Notes under the pieces: generated by a model
The model's input: the letters and a program-made list of their open reading frames with translations, nothing else
Database searches by the model: none
Told to the model about the DNA's origin: nothing
In this document: positions 1-7,556 of the stretch, piece after piece
Layout of the letters: every line of letters starts with the position of its first letter
Position numbering within the stretch: the first letter of the stretch is position 1
Source of the DNA: an uncultured Atopobiaceae bacterium
GTDB taxonomy: Bacteria; Actinomycetota; Coriobacteriia; Coriobacteriales; Atopobiaceae
NCBI GenBank assembly: GCA_944322145.1
Contig: CALUNW010000011.1
Span: forward strand, 1 to 64,000
Direction: 5' to 3'
DNA length: 64,000 nucleotides
Translations under genes and position numbers: made by a program

Positions 1-46
1 CGAGCCGCTCGGGGTCGCGGTCGGGTGCATTGCGGGGGATCTGCAT
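1..46 (-). CDS. Unidentified protein, N-terminal end only
   Basis: A minus-strand ATG at 46-44 follows a clear AGGAGG ribosome site (about 54-59) and opens a frame that runs off the window edge (MQIPRNAPDRDPERL). Only about 15 residues are visible, hydrophilic and Arg/Pro rich, so no function can be given. It is divergent from the Fic gene that starts at 250; the 200 bp between them hold a GC-rich palindrome (cacgctcgagcgtg, 115-128) and an AT-richer stretch that probably carries both promoters. Confidence 0.5.
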   Translation of the reverse strand, partial: MQIPRNAPDRDPERL

Positions 47-203
47 CGGCCAGCCTCCTCTCATGTCCGTCTCTTCTCCTCCGGGACGCGGCCGCCATCC
101 CGTCACCTACTAAACACGCTCGAGCGTGAAACGTGACAACCCGAACGGGCGCGGAGATGAGCTTTTGGCTCCATTTCCGTTATCGGCAAACTATTCGCCT
201 AAG

Positions 204-213
204 AAGTATACTT
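204..213. promoter_or_regulatory. 10-bp palindrome with -10-like TATACT upstream of the Fic gene
   Basis: The sequence aagtatactt is a perfect palindrome and contains TATACT, about 37 bases before the chosen Fic start. It lies in the only AT-rich patch of the divergent intergenic region. It may be the -10 element of the Fic promoter or an operator over it; no good -35 is visible, so the call is tentative. Confidence 0.3.
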
Positions 214-249
214 ATCTTCCACTTAGTCTGCCGTTAACGGAGGATGGCC

Positions 250-1137
250 ATGACATTTCTCACGGTTGCTGAAGCCGCGCGGCTCTGGGGCGTCTCCGAG
301 CGTACGGTACGCAACTACTGTGCCGATGGCCGCATCCCAGGCGCCGAGCTTATTGGAAAGACGTGGGCCATCCCGGAGGGCGCCGAACGTCCGGGCCGCA
401 GGCCGCGAACGCAGACGAAGCCGCGCGCGCTTCTCGACGCGCTGCGCGAGGAGAAAACCGCCGGAACATCCGGGGGCATCTACCATCACGTCCAGGTTGA
501 GTTTGCCTACAACTCCAACCACATCGAGGGGAGCCGACTCACGCACGAGCAGACCCGGCTCATCTTCGAGACCAACACGATCAGCGTCGCGGCTACGGTG
601 CGCGTGGACGACATCCTGGAGACCGCAAACCACTTCCGGTGCGTCGACACGATCATCGACTCCGCCAACCGGCACCTGACCGAGCGCCTCATCAAGGGCC
701 TGCACGCCCAGCTCAAGCAGGGAACAACCGACAGCCGCAAGGGCTGGTTCGCGGTCGGCGACTACAAGCGCCTTCCCAACGAGGTGGGCGGACGCGAGAC
801 GGCGGACCCCGAGGAGGTCGCGGGCCGCATGACGGAGCTCATTGAGAAGTACGAGGCTCTGCCGATAAGGACGCTCGAGGACGTGGTCGCGTTCCACGCC
901 GAGTTCGAGGCCATCCATCCCTTCCAGGACGGGAATGGCCGCGTGGGCAGGCTCGTCATGTTCAAGGAGTGCCTGCGCAACGACATCACGCCCTTCATCA
1001 TCACGGACGAGGTAAAGCTGTTCTACTATCGCGGGCTCTCGCAGTGGGGCCGGGAGCGGGGCTACCTTCTCGACACGTGTCTCGCGGCTCAGGACGCCTT
1101 TGCCGAGCTACTGAGGCGCTTTCGCATCGAGGGGTAG
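250..1137 (+). CDS. Fic-family enzyme with N-terminal helix-turn-helix
   Basis: 295 aa. Fic enzymes transfer AMP or another nucleotide-derived group to target-protein hydroxyls. Residues 1-45 form an excisionase/MerR-type helix-turn-helix (LTVAEAARLWGVSERTVRNY), so the protein probably also binds DNA. The catalytic Fic loop HPFQDGNGRVGR starts at His223 and is intact. An inhibitory helix motif S-x-x-x-E-G (SNHIEG, residues 89-94) precedes the core, which makes this a self-inhibited class II Fic. The start at 250 is preferred over the in-frame ATG at 244 because GGAGG (239-243) sits 6 bases before it. It is monocistronic. Whether it is a toxin, a regulator of its own gene or a host-protein modifier cannot be read from sequence. 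Confidence 0.88.
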   Translation: MTFLTVAEAARLWGVSERTVRNYCADGRIPGAELIGKTWAIPEGAERPGRRPRTQTKPRALLDALREEKTAGTSGGIYHHVQVEFAYNSNHIEGSRLTHEQTRLIFETNTISVAATVRVDDILETANHFRCVDTIIDSANRHLTERLIKGLHAQLKQGTTDSRKGWFAVGDYKRLPNEVGGRETADPEEVAGRMTELIEKYEALPIRTLEDVVAFHAEFEAIHPFQDGNGRVGRLVMFKECLRNDITPFIITDEVKLFYYRGLSQWGRERGYLLDTCLAAQDAFAELLRRFRIEG

Positions 1138-1161
1138 GAACCTTGCTGTGGTAACGCCCTC

Positions 1162-1187
1162 GTTGACATTTGACGCGAGACGTCAAC
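1162..1187. promoter_or_regulatory. Inverted repeat GTTGAC / GTCAAC upstream of the XRE regulator
   Basis: GTTGAC (1162-1167) and GTCAAC (1182-1187) form an inverted repeat 75-100 bases before the XRE regulator start at 1262. The left arm contains TTGAC, a -35-like hexamer. It is a candidate operator for autoregulation, as is common for XRE genes. This is inference from position only. Confidence 0.3.
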
Positions 1188-1261
1188 CAGCGCTCCTTTG
1201 ATTCCACTCTTGCTCGACCGCATACTTGAGTTGGCAGACGGTCACACGTCGAAGGGGCATC

Positions 1262-2464
1262 ATGGACGCATCCATCAACATCGGGCGCACAATCTCGCGG
1301 GAACGCCGTGGCAGGGGCGTCACGCAGGAGGCACTCGCTGCCCACCTCGGCGTATCGAAGGCCGCAGTGAGCAAATGGGAGCTCGGGCAGAGCCTGCCGG
1401 ACGTGAGCCTGCTGCCGCGCATCGCCGCGTACTTCTCGCTCACCCTGGACGAGCTCTTCGACTGGCGCGACGAGCTCACCCAGGAGGAGTCCGCCGCTCT
1501 CTACGCCGAGGTCTACGCTCTGAGCGAGAAGGACCTCGCCACGGCGCACGAGCGGCTGCGCGCGCTCGCGGCGGAGCACTGCTCGGACGCGAATCTGCTG
1601 CTCATGCTGGCGTCGCTCCTCACGGTGTGGGCGGGTGGTATGACAACGCCGTTCGCGTCGGCGGGCGAGAGGGACGGCGTGCCCGACGCCGACGAGCTCA
1701 CGGACGAGACGCTCGCCCTGCTCGACCGCGTGCTCGAGGTGGCAACGGACCCGTCGACCCTCTACCTCGCGCAGCAGCAGAAGGCAACGACGCTCTTCCA
1801 GGCGGGACGCCTCGAGGAGGCGGCGGCGCTGCTGGAGCCGCTCGTGCACCGACAGGACGCGGGCGCCCCTACGATGCTTTTGGCCTCTGCCTACCGCAAG
1901 CTCGGTCGTGACGGCGAGGCCCTCGAGCTCCTGCAGGCCGAGCGCCTGCGCGCGGCGAGCTTCGTGCTCTCGTCGCTCATGCAGGAGGCGGGCATGCGTG
2001 ACGACGCCACGTTCGCACTCGCGGCAGGTGGCGCCGCCAAGGCGGTCTTCGAGGCGCTCGACATGGGCGCGGTGAGCCCGTTCTTCTCGGTGACGATGTC
2101 CCTCGAGGTCGCGGAGACCCTGCGTCGCGCAGGTGAGAAGGACGGGGCGCTCGAGGCGCTTGCGCATGCGGTCGATGCCCTGGCGGCGATCCCGGCGAAT
2201 CCGGATCCGTCCAGCTCCCCGCTCTGGGACCGCATGGCCGACCGCCTCGACCCCTCCCGCGCCGGCGAGGCCTGGGCCGAGCACAAGACCCGTCAGGCGG
2301 TCGAGGCCGCCGAGCTCATGCGCCGCGCGATCGTCGAGGAGGTCACGTCCCCCGAATGGCGCGACCTCGCGGGAGATGATCCGCGTTACCAAGAGAACGT
2401 CGACTCGGCCAAGCAGCTGCTGGCGTTTCCGGAGCCCGCGGCGACGGGTCAGCCCGATCGTTGA
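1262..2464 (+). CDS. XRE-family transcription regulator with helical repeat C-terminal domain
   Basis: 400 aa. Residues 6-60 are a Cro/C1-type helix-turn-helix (ISRERRGRGVTQEALAAHLG then VSKAAVSKWE). The remaining 330 residues are alanine- and leucine-rich helical pairs resembling TPR repeats (for example LAQQQKATTLFQAGRLEEAA), an arrangement seen in regulators that sense a partner protein or small peptide. The start at 1262 is used because AAGGGG lies 5 bases upstream; the longer frame from 1226 has no ribosome site. The stop codon falls inside the left copy of a 20-bp repeat that flanks the following insertion sequence, so the original 3' end may have been altered. Target genes are unknown. 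Confidence 0.75.
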   Translation: MDASINIGRTISRERRGRGVTQEALAAHLGVSKAAVSKWELGQSLPDVSLLPRIAAYFSLTLDELFDWRDELTQEESAALYAEVYALSEKDLATAHERLRALAAEHCSDANLLLMLASLLTVWAGGMTTPFASAGERDGVPDADELTDETLALLDRVLEVATDPSTLYLAQQQKATTLFQAGRLEEAAALLEPLVHRQDAGAPTMLLASAYRKLGRDGEALELLQAERLRAASFVLSSLMQEAGMRDDATFALAAGGAAKAVFEALDMGAVSPFFSVTMSLEVAETLRRAGEKDGALEALAHAVDALAAIPANPDPSSSPLWDRMADRLDPSRAGEAWAEHKTRQAVEAAELMRRAIVEEVTSPEWRDLAGDDPRYQENVDSAKQLLAFPEPAATGQPDR

Positions 2465-2480
2465 CCTCTGGAGAGGACAA
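2461..2480. repeat. Left copy of 20-bp near-palindrome flanking the IS
   Basis: TTGACCTCTGGAGAGGACAA occurs here and again at 3881-3900 in the same orientation, one on each side of the IS3-type element. It is itself nearly palindromic (only the centre and one inner base per arm fail to match). After one mismatch the next four bases (aacg) also agree. It is too long for an IS3 target duplication (3-5 bp), so it may be an older repeat or the ends of a larger element. Confidence 0.6.
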
Positions 2481-2511
2481 GAACGTGCGCCAGAGACGGG
2501 TTTCTCGGCCC

Positions 2512-3868
2512 TGGGGGATGCGGACGAAAAGTTGGACCCATGGGTCCGGAACGGAGGTCCGCATGTACTCGAGGGAGGACGTTGAGCTGGCGCTGCTCGC
2601 ACTCGGGGAGGGCATGAGCAAGAGGGAGGCGGCCGAGCTGGTCGGCTGCGGCGAGGACACCGTGCGCGCCTGGGCCGCGGGCAGGCTCCCGCACTCGTGC
2701 CGCCCCCGCGAGCGCTATCGTGAGGGGGCGCGGCGGGGGCCGCGCAGAGAGGGGGCCGCCATGTGCGCGAGGGGCACCTACGACCCGCCGGCCACGGGGC
2801 CGCTCGCCGGCCTGACGCCAGACCAGATTGAGAACCTGCTGCTCAGGGCGGTGTTGGACGACCTAAAAGGGGGAGGCTGCGCCCCGGCTTCGATCTCGAA
2901 CAGGAGCAAGCGCGAGCTCGGCGAGAGATTGAGGCGGGCGACCGGCCTGCCCCTCCGCTCCGTCACCGGTTTCTTGAGGATCTCGAGGAGCTCCTATGAG
3001 CACCACCGCGCCCGCCTCGGGCGCGACCGCGACGCCGGGCTGCGCCCGCTCGTGAGGGAGGCCTTCGAGGCGGGCCGGGGCCGCTACGGCTACCGGCGCG
3101 TGCACGCCGAGCTGCGCCGCCGCGGGGTCGTCGCCTCCGAGAAGCGCGTGAGGCGCGTGATGCGCGAGGAGGGGCTGGTCGCGAGGCGGCCGCGTCGCAA
3201 GAGGCACAGCTCCTATGAGGGCGAGCCGGACGCCAGGCCCGCGAACCTGCCCCGCGAGCGGGCCGAGGCCAGGCGCGCCGCCGGGGAGGACTTCCGCGCG
3301 GACCACGACTTCTCCGCCGCCGCCCCCGGCGAGCTGCTCGTCACCGACGTCACCGAGTTCGCGATGGACGGCTACAGGTGCTACCTCTCGCCGGTGGTCG
3401 ACTGCTTCGACGGGATGCCGCTGGCCTGGTCGCTGTCGCTCCACCCGGACTCCGCCCTGTGCGACTCGTCGCTCGCGGCGGCCCTGGACGCCCTGCCGGG
3501 CGGCGCGCGCCCGACCGTGCACACCGACGGCGGCGGCCCGTACCGCGCGGCCAGCTGGAAGGGGCTGTGCGAGCGCCGCCACGTCGCCCGCTCGATGTCC
3601 AGGCCGGCCCACAGCGGCGACAACGCGCCCGCCGAGGGGTTCTTCGGCACGCTCAAGACCGAGATGTTCGACGGGCGCGACTGGGCCGGGGTGGGGCTCG
3701 AGGAGTTCCGCGGGGAGGTCGACGCCTACATGGCGTGGTACCGAGCCGAACGGCTCAAGCGCTTTGACGAGCCGGGCGGCGGCTGCTCCTACGAGACGAT
3801 CGCGGGAAGGAGGCGCAGGCTCGGACTCGCGATGTAGGCTTGGTACAAGAAAATGTCCGCATCCCCCT
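2512..3868 (+). mobile_element. IS3-family insertion sequence
   Basis: About 1.36 kb with one transposase gene. The ends carry a perfect 13-bp terminal inverted repeat GGGGGATGCGGAC (2513-2525) and its complement (3855-3867), with weaker matching continuing outwards. Exact ends are uncertain by a few bases because the usual 5'-TG...CA-3' tips are not clean. No short target duplication is apparent; instead 20-bp direct repeats lie 30 and 12 bases outside. The element sits between an XRE regulator and the 3' end of a convergent FtsX-type permease and does not obviously break either. Confidence 0.8.
2563..3837 (+). CDS. IS3-type transposase (single open frame)
   Basis: 424 aa. Residues 1-45 are a helix-turn-helix (MSKREAAELVGCGEDTVRAW). 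A second DNA-binding region (YGYRRVHAELRRRGVVASEK) precedes an rve-type integrase core whose DDE triad is visible: Asp in VTDVTEF, Asp in HTDGGGPY and Glu in NAPAEGFFGTLK. Most IS3 elements split this into two frames joined by -1 frameshifting; here it is continuous. The start at 2563 has GGAGG at the right distance. All key residues are present, so the element may be active. Confidence 0.85.
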   Translation: MYSREDVELALLALGEGMSKREAAELVGCGEDTVRAWAAGRLPHSCRPRERYREGARRGPRREGAAMCARGTYDPPATGPLAGLTPDQIENLLLRAVLDDLKGGGCAPASISNRSKRELGERLRRATGLPLRSVTGFLRISRSSYEHHRARLGRDRDAGLRPLVREAFEAGRGRYGYRRVHAELRRRGVVASEKRVRRVMREEGLVARRPRRKRHSSYEGEPDARPANLPRERAEARRAAGEDFRADHDFSAAAPGELLVTDVTEFAMDGYRCYLSPVVDCFDGMPLAWSLSLHPDSALCDSSLAAALDALPGGARPTVHTDGGGPYRAASWKGLCERRHVARSMSRPAHSGDNAPAEGFFGTLKTEMFDGRDWAGVGLEEFRGEVDAYMAWYRAERLKRFDEPGGGCSYETIAGRRRRLGLAM

Positions 3869-3880
3869 GGAGCCCCGTTT

Positions 3881-3900
3881 TTGACCTCTGGAGAGGACAA
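3881..3900. repeat. Right copy of 20-bp near-palindrome flanking the IS
   Basis: Identical to the copy at 2461-2480 and in the same orientation. It lies just downstream of the minus-strand FtsX-type permease stop, 12 bases outside the right IS terminal repeat. Confidence 0.6.
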
Positions 3901-3925
3901 CAACGGGAACATCGGCGCACGTGGA

Positions 3926-6517
3926 TCAGTCCGCACGAAGCGCGTCGAGCAGCGGAACGGTGCGCAGCCTGCGCAGAGCGTACGCGCAGCTGGCGATAAG
4001 GACGAGCGCAACCAGCACCACCGCCCCTGCCACATGCGCCCAGGGAACAACGAAGCCCAGGCTCCGCACGCTGATGCCGCCCCGCGCGTAAATCCAGAGG
4101 TCAAACGCGAGTGCCGTAGCAAGGCCAAGCGCAAGGCCCAACACCGCCGTCCGCGCGCACTCGTGCGCGAGCATCCGCCGCAGCGCCCGCTCCCCCATCC
4201 CCACGGAGCGCAGCACGGCAAAGTCGTGCGCGCGCAGCAGCACGCTCGCGGCCGAGGCGTTGAAGGCGCTCGCCAGGCCAACCGCGGCGGCGACGATGCC
4301 GACGCCCGAGAGCAGAACCTCCAGCGCCGCGTAGAACACCTGAGTCTGATGCGCCTCAGCCCGCTCGTCCACGGCACCGTCCAAGGCGGCGAGCGCGGGA
4401 TCCTCCTCGAGAAGGCGCTCGACGTCCTCCGCCGCGCGTGCCGAGTCCTCGGCCGTGGCGTAGAGCGTGACGATGCCGTACCCAACGAGCCCCTGGTCAA
4501 CGTCTGCGACGGTGGACGCCGGCGCGAGCACCGTGGGAAGCACGCTCTCGAGCTCGCCGCGCGTGAGCCAGAACCACCCCGGAACCCCGTCGAGAAGGCC
4601 CACGACCTCCCACGACACGCTCGCCCCGACGACGGAGAGCCGCGTGCCGAGAAGCGCCTTGGAAAACGGCCGCTCCCCCGCGCGATCCGCGTCGGTCACC
4701 TCATTCACGACGATGCAGCCGCCCGGGTCCGCCGCGGCGCCCACCTCCTCGCACAGGCGTGCCCATGTGGCGTCGTCAACGTAGAGGACCGTTCCGAAGA
4801 CGTTGCCGTCAGGACGCCAGATCTCCCCGTCGGCCCACTCTGCCACGGCATTGTCGTCCAGATCCAGAGAGACCTGCGTCTTGGACACGAAGCCCGCCTC
4901 GTCAATGCCCTCCAGTGTCCGCAGCCGCTCCAGCAGCGCCGGCAGGTAGGCAAGCTCGCTTTTGGCACCCAGCGCAGCCGCAGCTCCCTCGCGACTCACC
5001 TTCGCGCTCACGTCCGCAGGCGTTCCCTCGAAGATGGTCTCCCCCTGATAGGTCGCCAGGATGCCGCCGCCCACCAGAAGCGTCACGGAAAGTGCGAGCG
5101 CGGCCATCGTCGCCCTCCCGCGTGCCCTACCCGCTCGATGGAAGCGCCGGGCGAGAAGGACGGGGAGGTCGTGACCCCCCGTCGTTCGTCGGAGGCGGAA
5201 AGGCCCGGCGCTCGAACAGCTTCGGCGCAGAGGGCGCGCCTGCAGAACTCGCGGCGGGCCTTTCCGCCTCCGACGAACGCCTACATTGCCGCCGCGCATG
5301 GCTTCTACTGCGGGCAGACGGCTCGCACGGAGCGCGGGCGCAAGCGCGCCGACAAGCACGGCGGCCACGGACACGCATGCAGCGACGAGGAGCGCAGTAG
5401 GCTCCACATTCAACGCAATCGGCAGACCGCCCGTTACCCATGTCGTACCCTCAGCGGCGAGCGACAGCGCCACGGCGTCCAAGGCCACGCCGAGCACAAG
5501 CCCCGCAGGGACTCCAACGGCGCAGAGCAGCGCCGCCTCCGCGAGAACGACGCGCACGAGCTGGCGACGGGACGCCCCCGCAGAGGAGAGCAGGCCGAAC
5601 TGGCGCACGCGCTCCGCGACCGAGACGCGGAAGGCGCCCGATATGAGCGTGACGGTCACGAGGCACGCTAGGGCAGAGGCAAACGCGCCAGCAAGCCCGA
5701 CGTTCATGTCAATGCCACCGCTGTTCCCCAGGCTCAGGTACTCCAGGAGGGCGTAGTGATAGGAGGAGGACCCGCCCTGCTCGCAGATGCCCTCCGCAAC
5801 CGGGTCGAGCTCGCTTACGGCAAGGCCGGGCGCCGCCCACGCAAAGATCAGCGGCTCCGGCCCGAAGTCCGGCTCGCCCGGGCAGACGTAGGCCACGTCC
5901 GCGTCCCCGTCGACGACGCCCACGACGGTCAGGGCCCGGGGCTCGCCCACGTCCGCGAGCTCCTCGGCCAGCTGCGCGACGCCCTTCTCGTCAAGCTCGT
6001 AGCTCGGGGGATATTCGTAAGCCGAAATGTCGCCCGACGTTCGCTGACGACGCCCGAGCGAGAGCTCGACCGTCGAGCCCACGGGCCACGTCTCCGCCCA
6101 GTACGCGGGCACCGCGATCTCACCCGGCGTCTCCGGCCAGCGGCCGTCCGCGAGAGGCGGCTCCACGACGAGGTCCTTCTCGCCCGTCAGCGTGGTAACG
6201 ACGTTGAGCAGCGGAACCTCAGCATCTCCCGTGAGCGTCGCGCCGAGGTCTCGTCGCACGGCGAGAGGGTCACCGAGCTCGTCCTCAACGCGTGCGAGCT
6301 GATCCTCGCCGATCTGCGAGAAGCTCACCTGCCAGGCGCCCTCGGACGCCCCCTCGCTCGCGACGAGCGAGGCGCGCAGACTCCCAACCAGCACCAGCAC
6401 GAAGGTGAGCAGCGCGCACGCGAGCGCCACGCCCGCCGCGGTCACGACCGTGCGCGTGCGGTTGGCGGCGAGCGAGCGAATGGCGTAGCGCGTGAAGACG
6501 CTGAGCTGGATGGACAT
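3926..6517 (-). CDS. FtsX-like ABC transporter permease
   Basis: 863 aa. Two FtsX/MacB-type permease halves: an N-terminal TM helix (about 22-44), a large extracytoplasmic domain, then three TM helices around ALACLVTVTLISGAF, followed by the same pattern in the second half ending in VPLLDALRAD. Such proteins drive lipoprotein or peptide export, or act as mechanotransmitters, with a separate ATPase. No MacB-type ATPase is adjacent; the nearest ATPase (9150) is in a divergent operon and is of a different subtype. Start at ATG 6517 is preferred over GTG 6523 because GAGGGG sits 6 bases upstream. The linker between the halves is encoded by an unusual 97-bp inverted-repeat segment (5183-5279) that reads in frame as a basic, low-complexity stretch. 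Confidence 0.8.
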   Translation of the reverse strand: MSIQLSVFTRYAIRSLAANRTRTVVTAAGVALACALLTFVLVLVGSLRASLVASEGASEGAWQVSFSQIGEDQLARVEDELGDPLAVRRDLGATLTGDAEVPLLNVVTTLTGEKDLVVEPPLADGRWPETPGEIAVPAYWAETWPVGSTVELSLGRRQRTSGDISAYEYPPSYELDEKGVAQLAEELADVGEPRALTVVGVVDGDADVAYVCPGEPDFGPEPLIFAWAAPGLAVSELDPVAEGICEQGGSSSYHYALLEYLSLGNSGGIDMNVGLAGAFASALACLVTVTLISGAFRVSVAERVRQFGLLSSAGASRRQLVRVVLAEAALLCAVGVPAGLVLGVALDAVALSLAAEGTTWVTGGLPIALNVEPTALLVAACVSVAAVLVGALAPALRASRLPAVEAMRGGNVGVRRRRKGPPRVLQARPLRRSCSSAGPFRLRRTTGGHDLPVLLARRFHRAGRARGRATMAALALSVTLLVGGGILATYQGETIFEGTPADVSAKVSREGAAAALGAKSELAYLPALLERLRTLEGIDEAGFVSKTQVSLDLDDNAVAEWADGEIWRPDGNVFGTVLYVDDATWARLCEEVGAAADPGGCIVVNEVTDADRAGERPFSKALLGTRLSVVGASVSWEVVGLLDGVPGWFWLTRGELESVLPTVLAPASTVADVDQGLVGYGIVTLYATAEDSARAAEDVERLLEEDPALAALDGAVDERAEAHQTQVFYAALEVLLSGVGIVAAAVGLASAFNASAASVLLRAHDFAVLRSVGMGERALRRMLAHECARTAVLGLALGLATALAFDLWIYARGGISVRSLGFVVPWAHVAGAVVLVALVLIASCAYALRRLRTVPLLDALRAD
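5183..5279. repeat. 97-bp element with perfect 25-bp inverted repeats, inside the permease gene
   Basis: Bases 5183-5207 and 5255-5279 are exact reverse complements (25 of 25), separated by 47 bases. The element lies in frame in the FtsX-type gene, where the permease family normally has a short cytoplasmic linker. Read on the coding strand it gives an Arg/Pro/Ser-rich segment (about GPPRVLQARPLRRSCSSAG). It has the look of a small MITE-like insertion or a strong structural hairpin in the mRNA. Confidence 0.75.
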
Positions 6518-6558
6518 GGGCACCCCTCATACCATCTTGCAGCACGAGAAGGACCGGC

Positions 6559-6614
6559 ACCAGTGACACATCCGTCACACGGCGACCTGCCCATATAACA
6601 AATCGGTCACTGGT
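6559..6614. promoter_or_regulatory. Divergent promoter region with inverted repeat ACCAGTGAC / GTCACTGGT
   Basis: Nine-base arms ACCAGTGAC (6559-6567) and GTCACTGGT (6606-6614) bracket the space between the divergent permease (start 6517) and exporter operon (start 6666). A nested GTGAcacatccgTCAC and an AT-rich catataac (6592-6599) also fall here. The layout fits a shared operator over two back-to-back promoters. No local regulator gene is adjacent. Confidence 0.35.
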
Positions 6615-6665
6615 CTCGCGCGCGGGAGGCGCATACGCTCGAGACAACGGAATGGGAGGTGGCGC

Positions 6666-7556
6666 ATGGCACGGAGGGCTTCATCCACGGGACGTCACGC
6701 GAGGCGCAGGGCGAGGGGCCACGGCATCTTCCGCATGCAGCTCGCACGGGCCGCGCATTCCCGGATGGCCCGCTACGCCTTCCTCTTCATGCTGCTGGTG
6801 GTGGCCGCCTCCTTTGCCCAGACGCTCGCCTCCTTCTGGGGGCACGACGCGGGCGAGCTCCCCTCCGCTGCCGTGGGCTGGGCGGGAAACGCGGACTATC
6901 TCAGCGTGGCGCCCTGGGCGGTGCTCGTCTTCTTCCTGCTCTTCATCGTCTCGTCCTCGGCCTTCGCCGACACGCTCTACCTTGACGTGCGATGCCGTGC
7001 GGCAGGCTGCGTGGCAACGAGGACGACCACCGCCCGCTACGTCTGGGCGACAGCGGGTGCGGCGGCGCTCGCCGCCTTTGTCGTCGTGCTCGTGCCGCTG
7101 CTCGTCTCGCAGGCGCTGGCGCTTCTCGTCTTTCCCGTGAGCGCGCCCGACGGCTTTGTCACGAGCTTCAACGACGCCGCCTCCATGCCGGACGTCTTTG
7201 GCACCGGTTCGATGGAGCTCCCGCTCTGGGACCTTCGGTGGTCGCACCCCTACCTCTATAACCTAATCTTCATCTGCTACGACGCCCTCTGGGCGGCTAT
7301 CATGGCGGCTGCGTCCGTGGCCGTCTCGCTCTACACGAGGAAGAGCCGCCTGGTGGTGCTCGGCGCGCCGACGCTCGTCTACCTGCTCTCCCTGTTTGTG
7401 CTGCCGAGGTGGGCCTCGCTCTCGAGCTACCTCTACCCCAGCGCCACGTCCGAGGGCTCGCTCGCCTTCATGGCGTGCGCGCCCGTTGCGGTGGCGCTTG
7501 TGGTGGCGGCCGCCATAGCGTGGGCTCTCGCGCGCGGAAGGGACGTGCTGCTATGA
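6666..7556 (+). CDS. ABC exporter membrane subunit (first of operon)
   Basis: 296 aa. Arg-rich cytoplasmic head (about 1-35), then six predicted TM segments (for example FLFMLLVVAASFAQTLA, VLVFFLLFIVSSSAF, FVVVLVPLLVSQALALLVF). It ends in ALARGRDVLL, a tail also found at both ends of the next gene. That and the ATPase two genes on mark it as an ABC-2-type permease. GGGAGG lies 7 bases before the start. The stop overlaps the next start (ATGA), so translation is coupled. The substrate is unknown. Confidence 0.65.
   Translation: MARRASSTGRHARRRARGHGIFRMQLARAAHSRMARYAFLFMLLVVAASFAQTLASFWGHDAGELPSAAVGWAGNADYLSVAPWAVLVFFLLFIVSSSAFADTLYLDVRCRAAGCVATRTTTARYVWATAGAAALAAFVVVLVPLLVSQALALLVFPVSAPDGFVTSFNDAASMPDVFGTGSMELPLWDLRWSHPYLYNLIFICYDALWAAIMAAASVAVSLYTRKSRLVVLGAPTLVYLLSLFVLPRWASLSSYLYPSATSEGSLAFMACAPVAVALVVAAAIAWALARGRDVLL

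Noticed and set aside
2461..3900. 20-bp direct repeats as the target-site duplication of the IS
   Set aside because: IS3 elements duplicate 3-5 bp, and the repeats lie 12 to 30 bases outside the terminal inverted repeats.
3215..5671. An 818-residue plus-strand frame running from the IS into the FtsX-type gene
   Set aside because: It crosses the IS end and is antisense to a well-supported permease. The composition is repetitive Arg/Pro/Ala, typical of a GC shadow frame.
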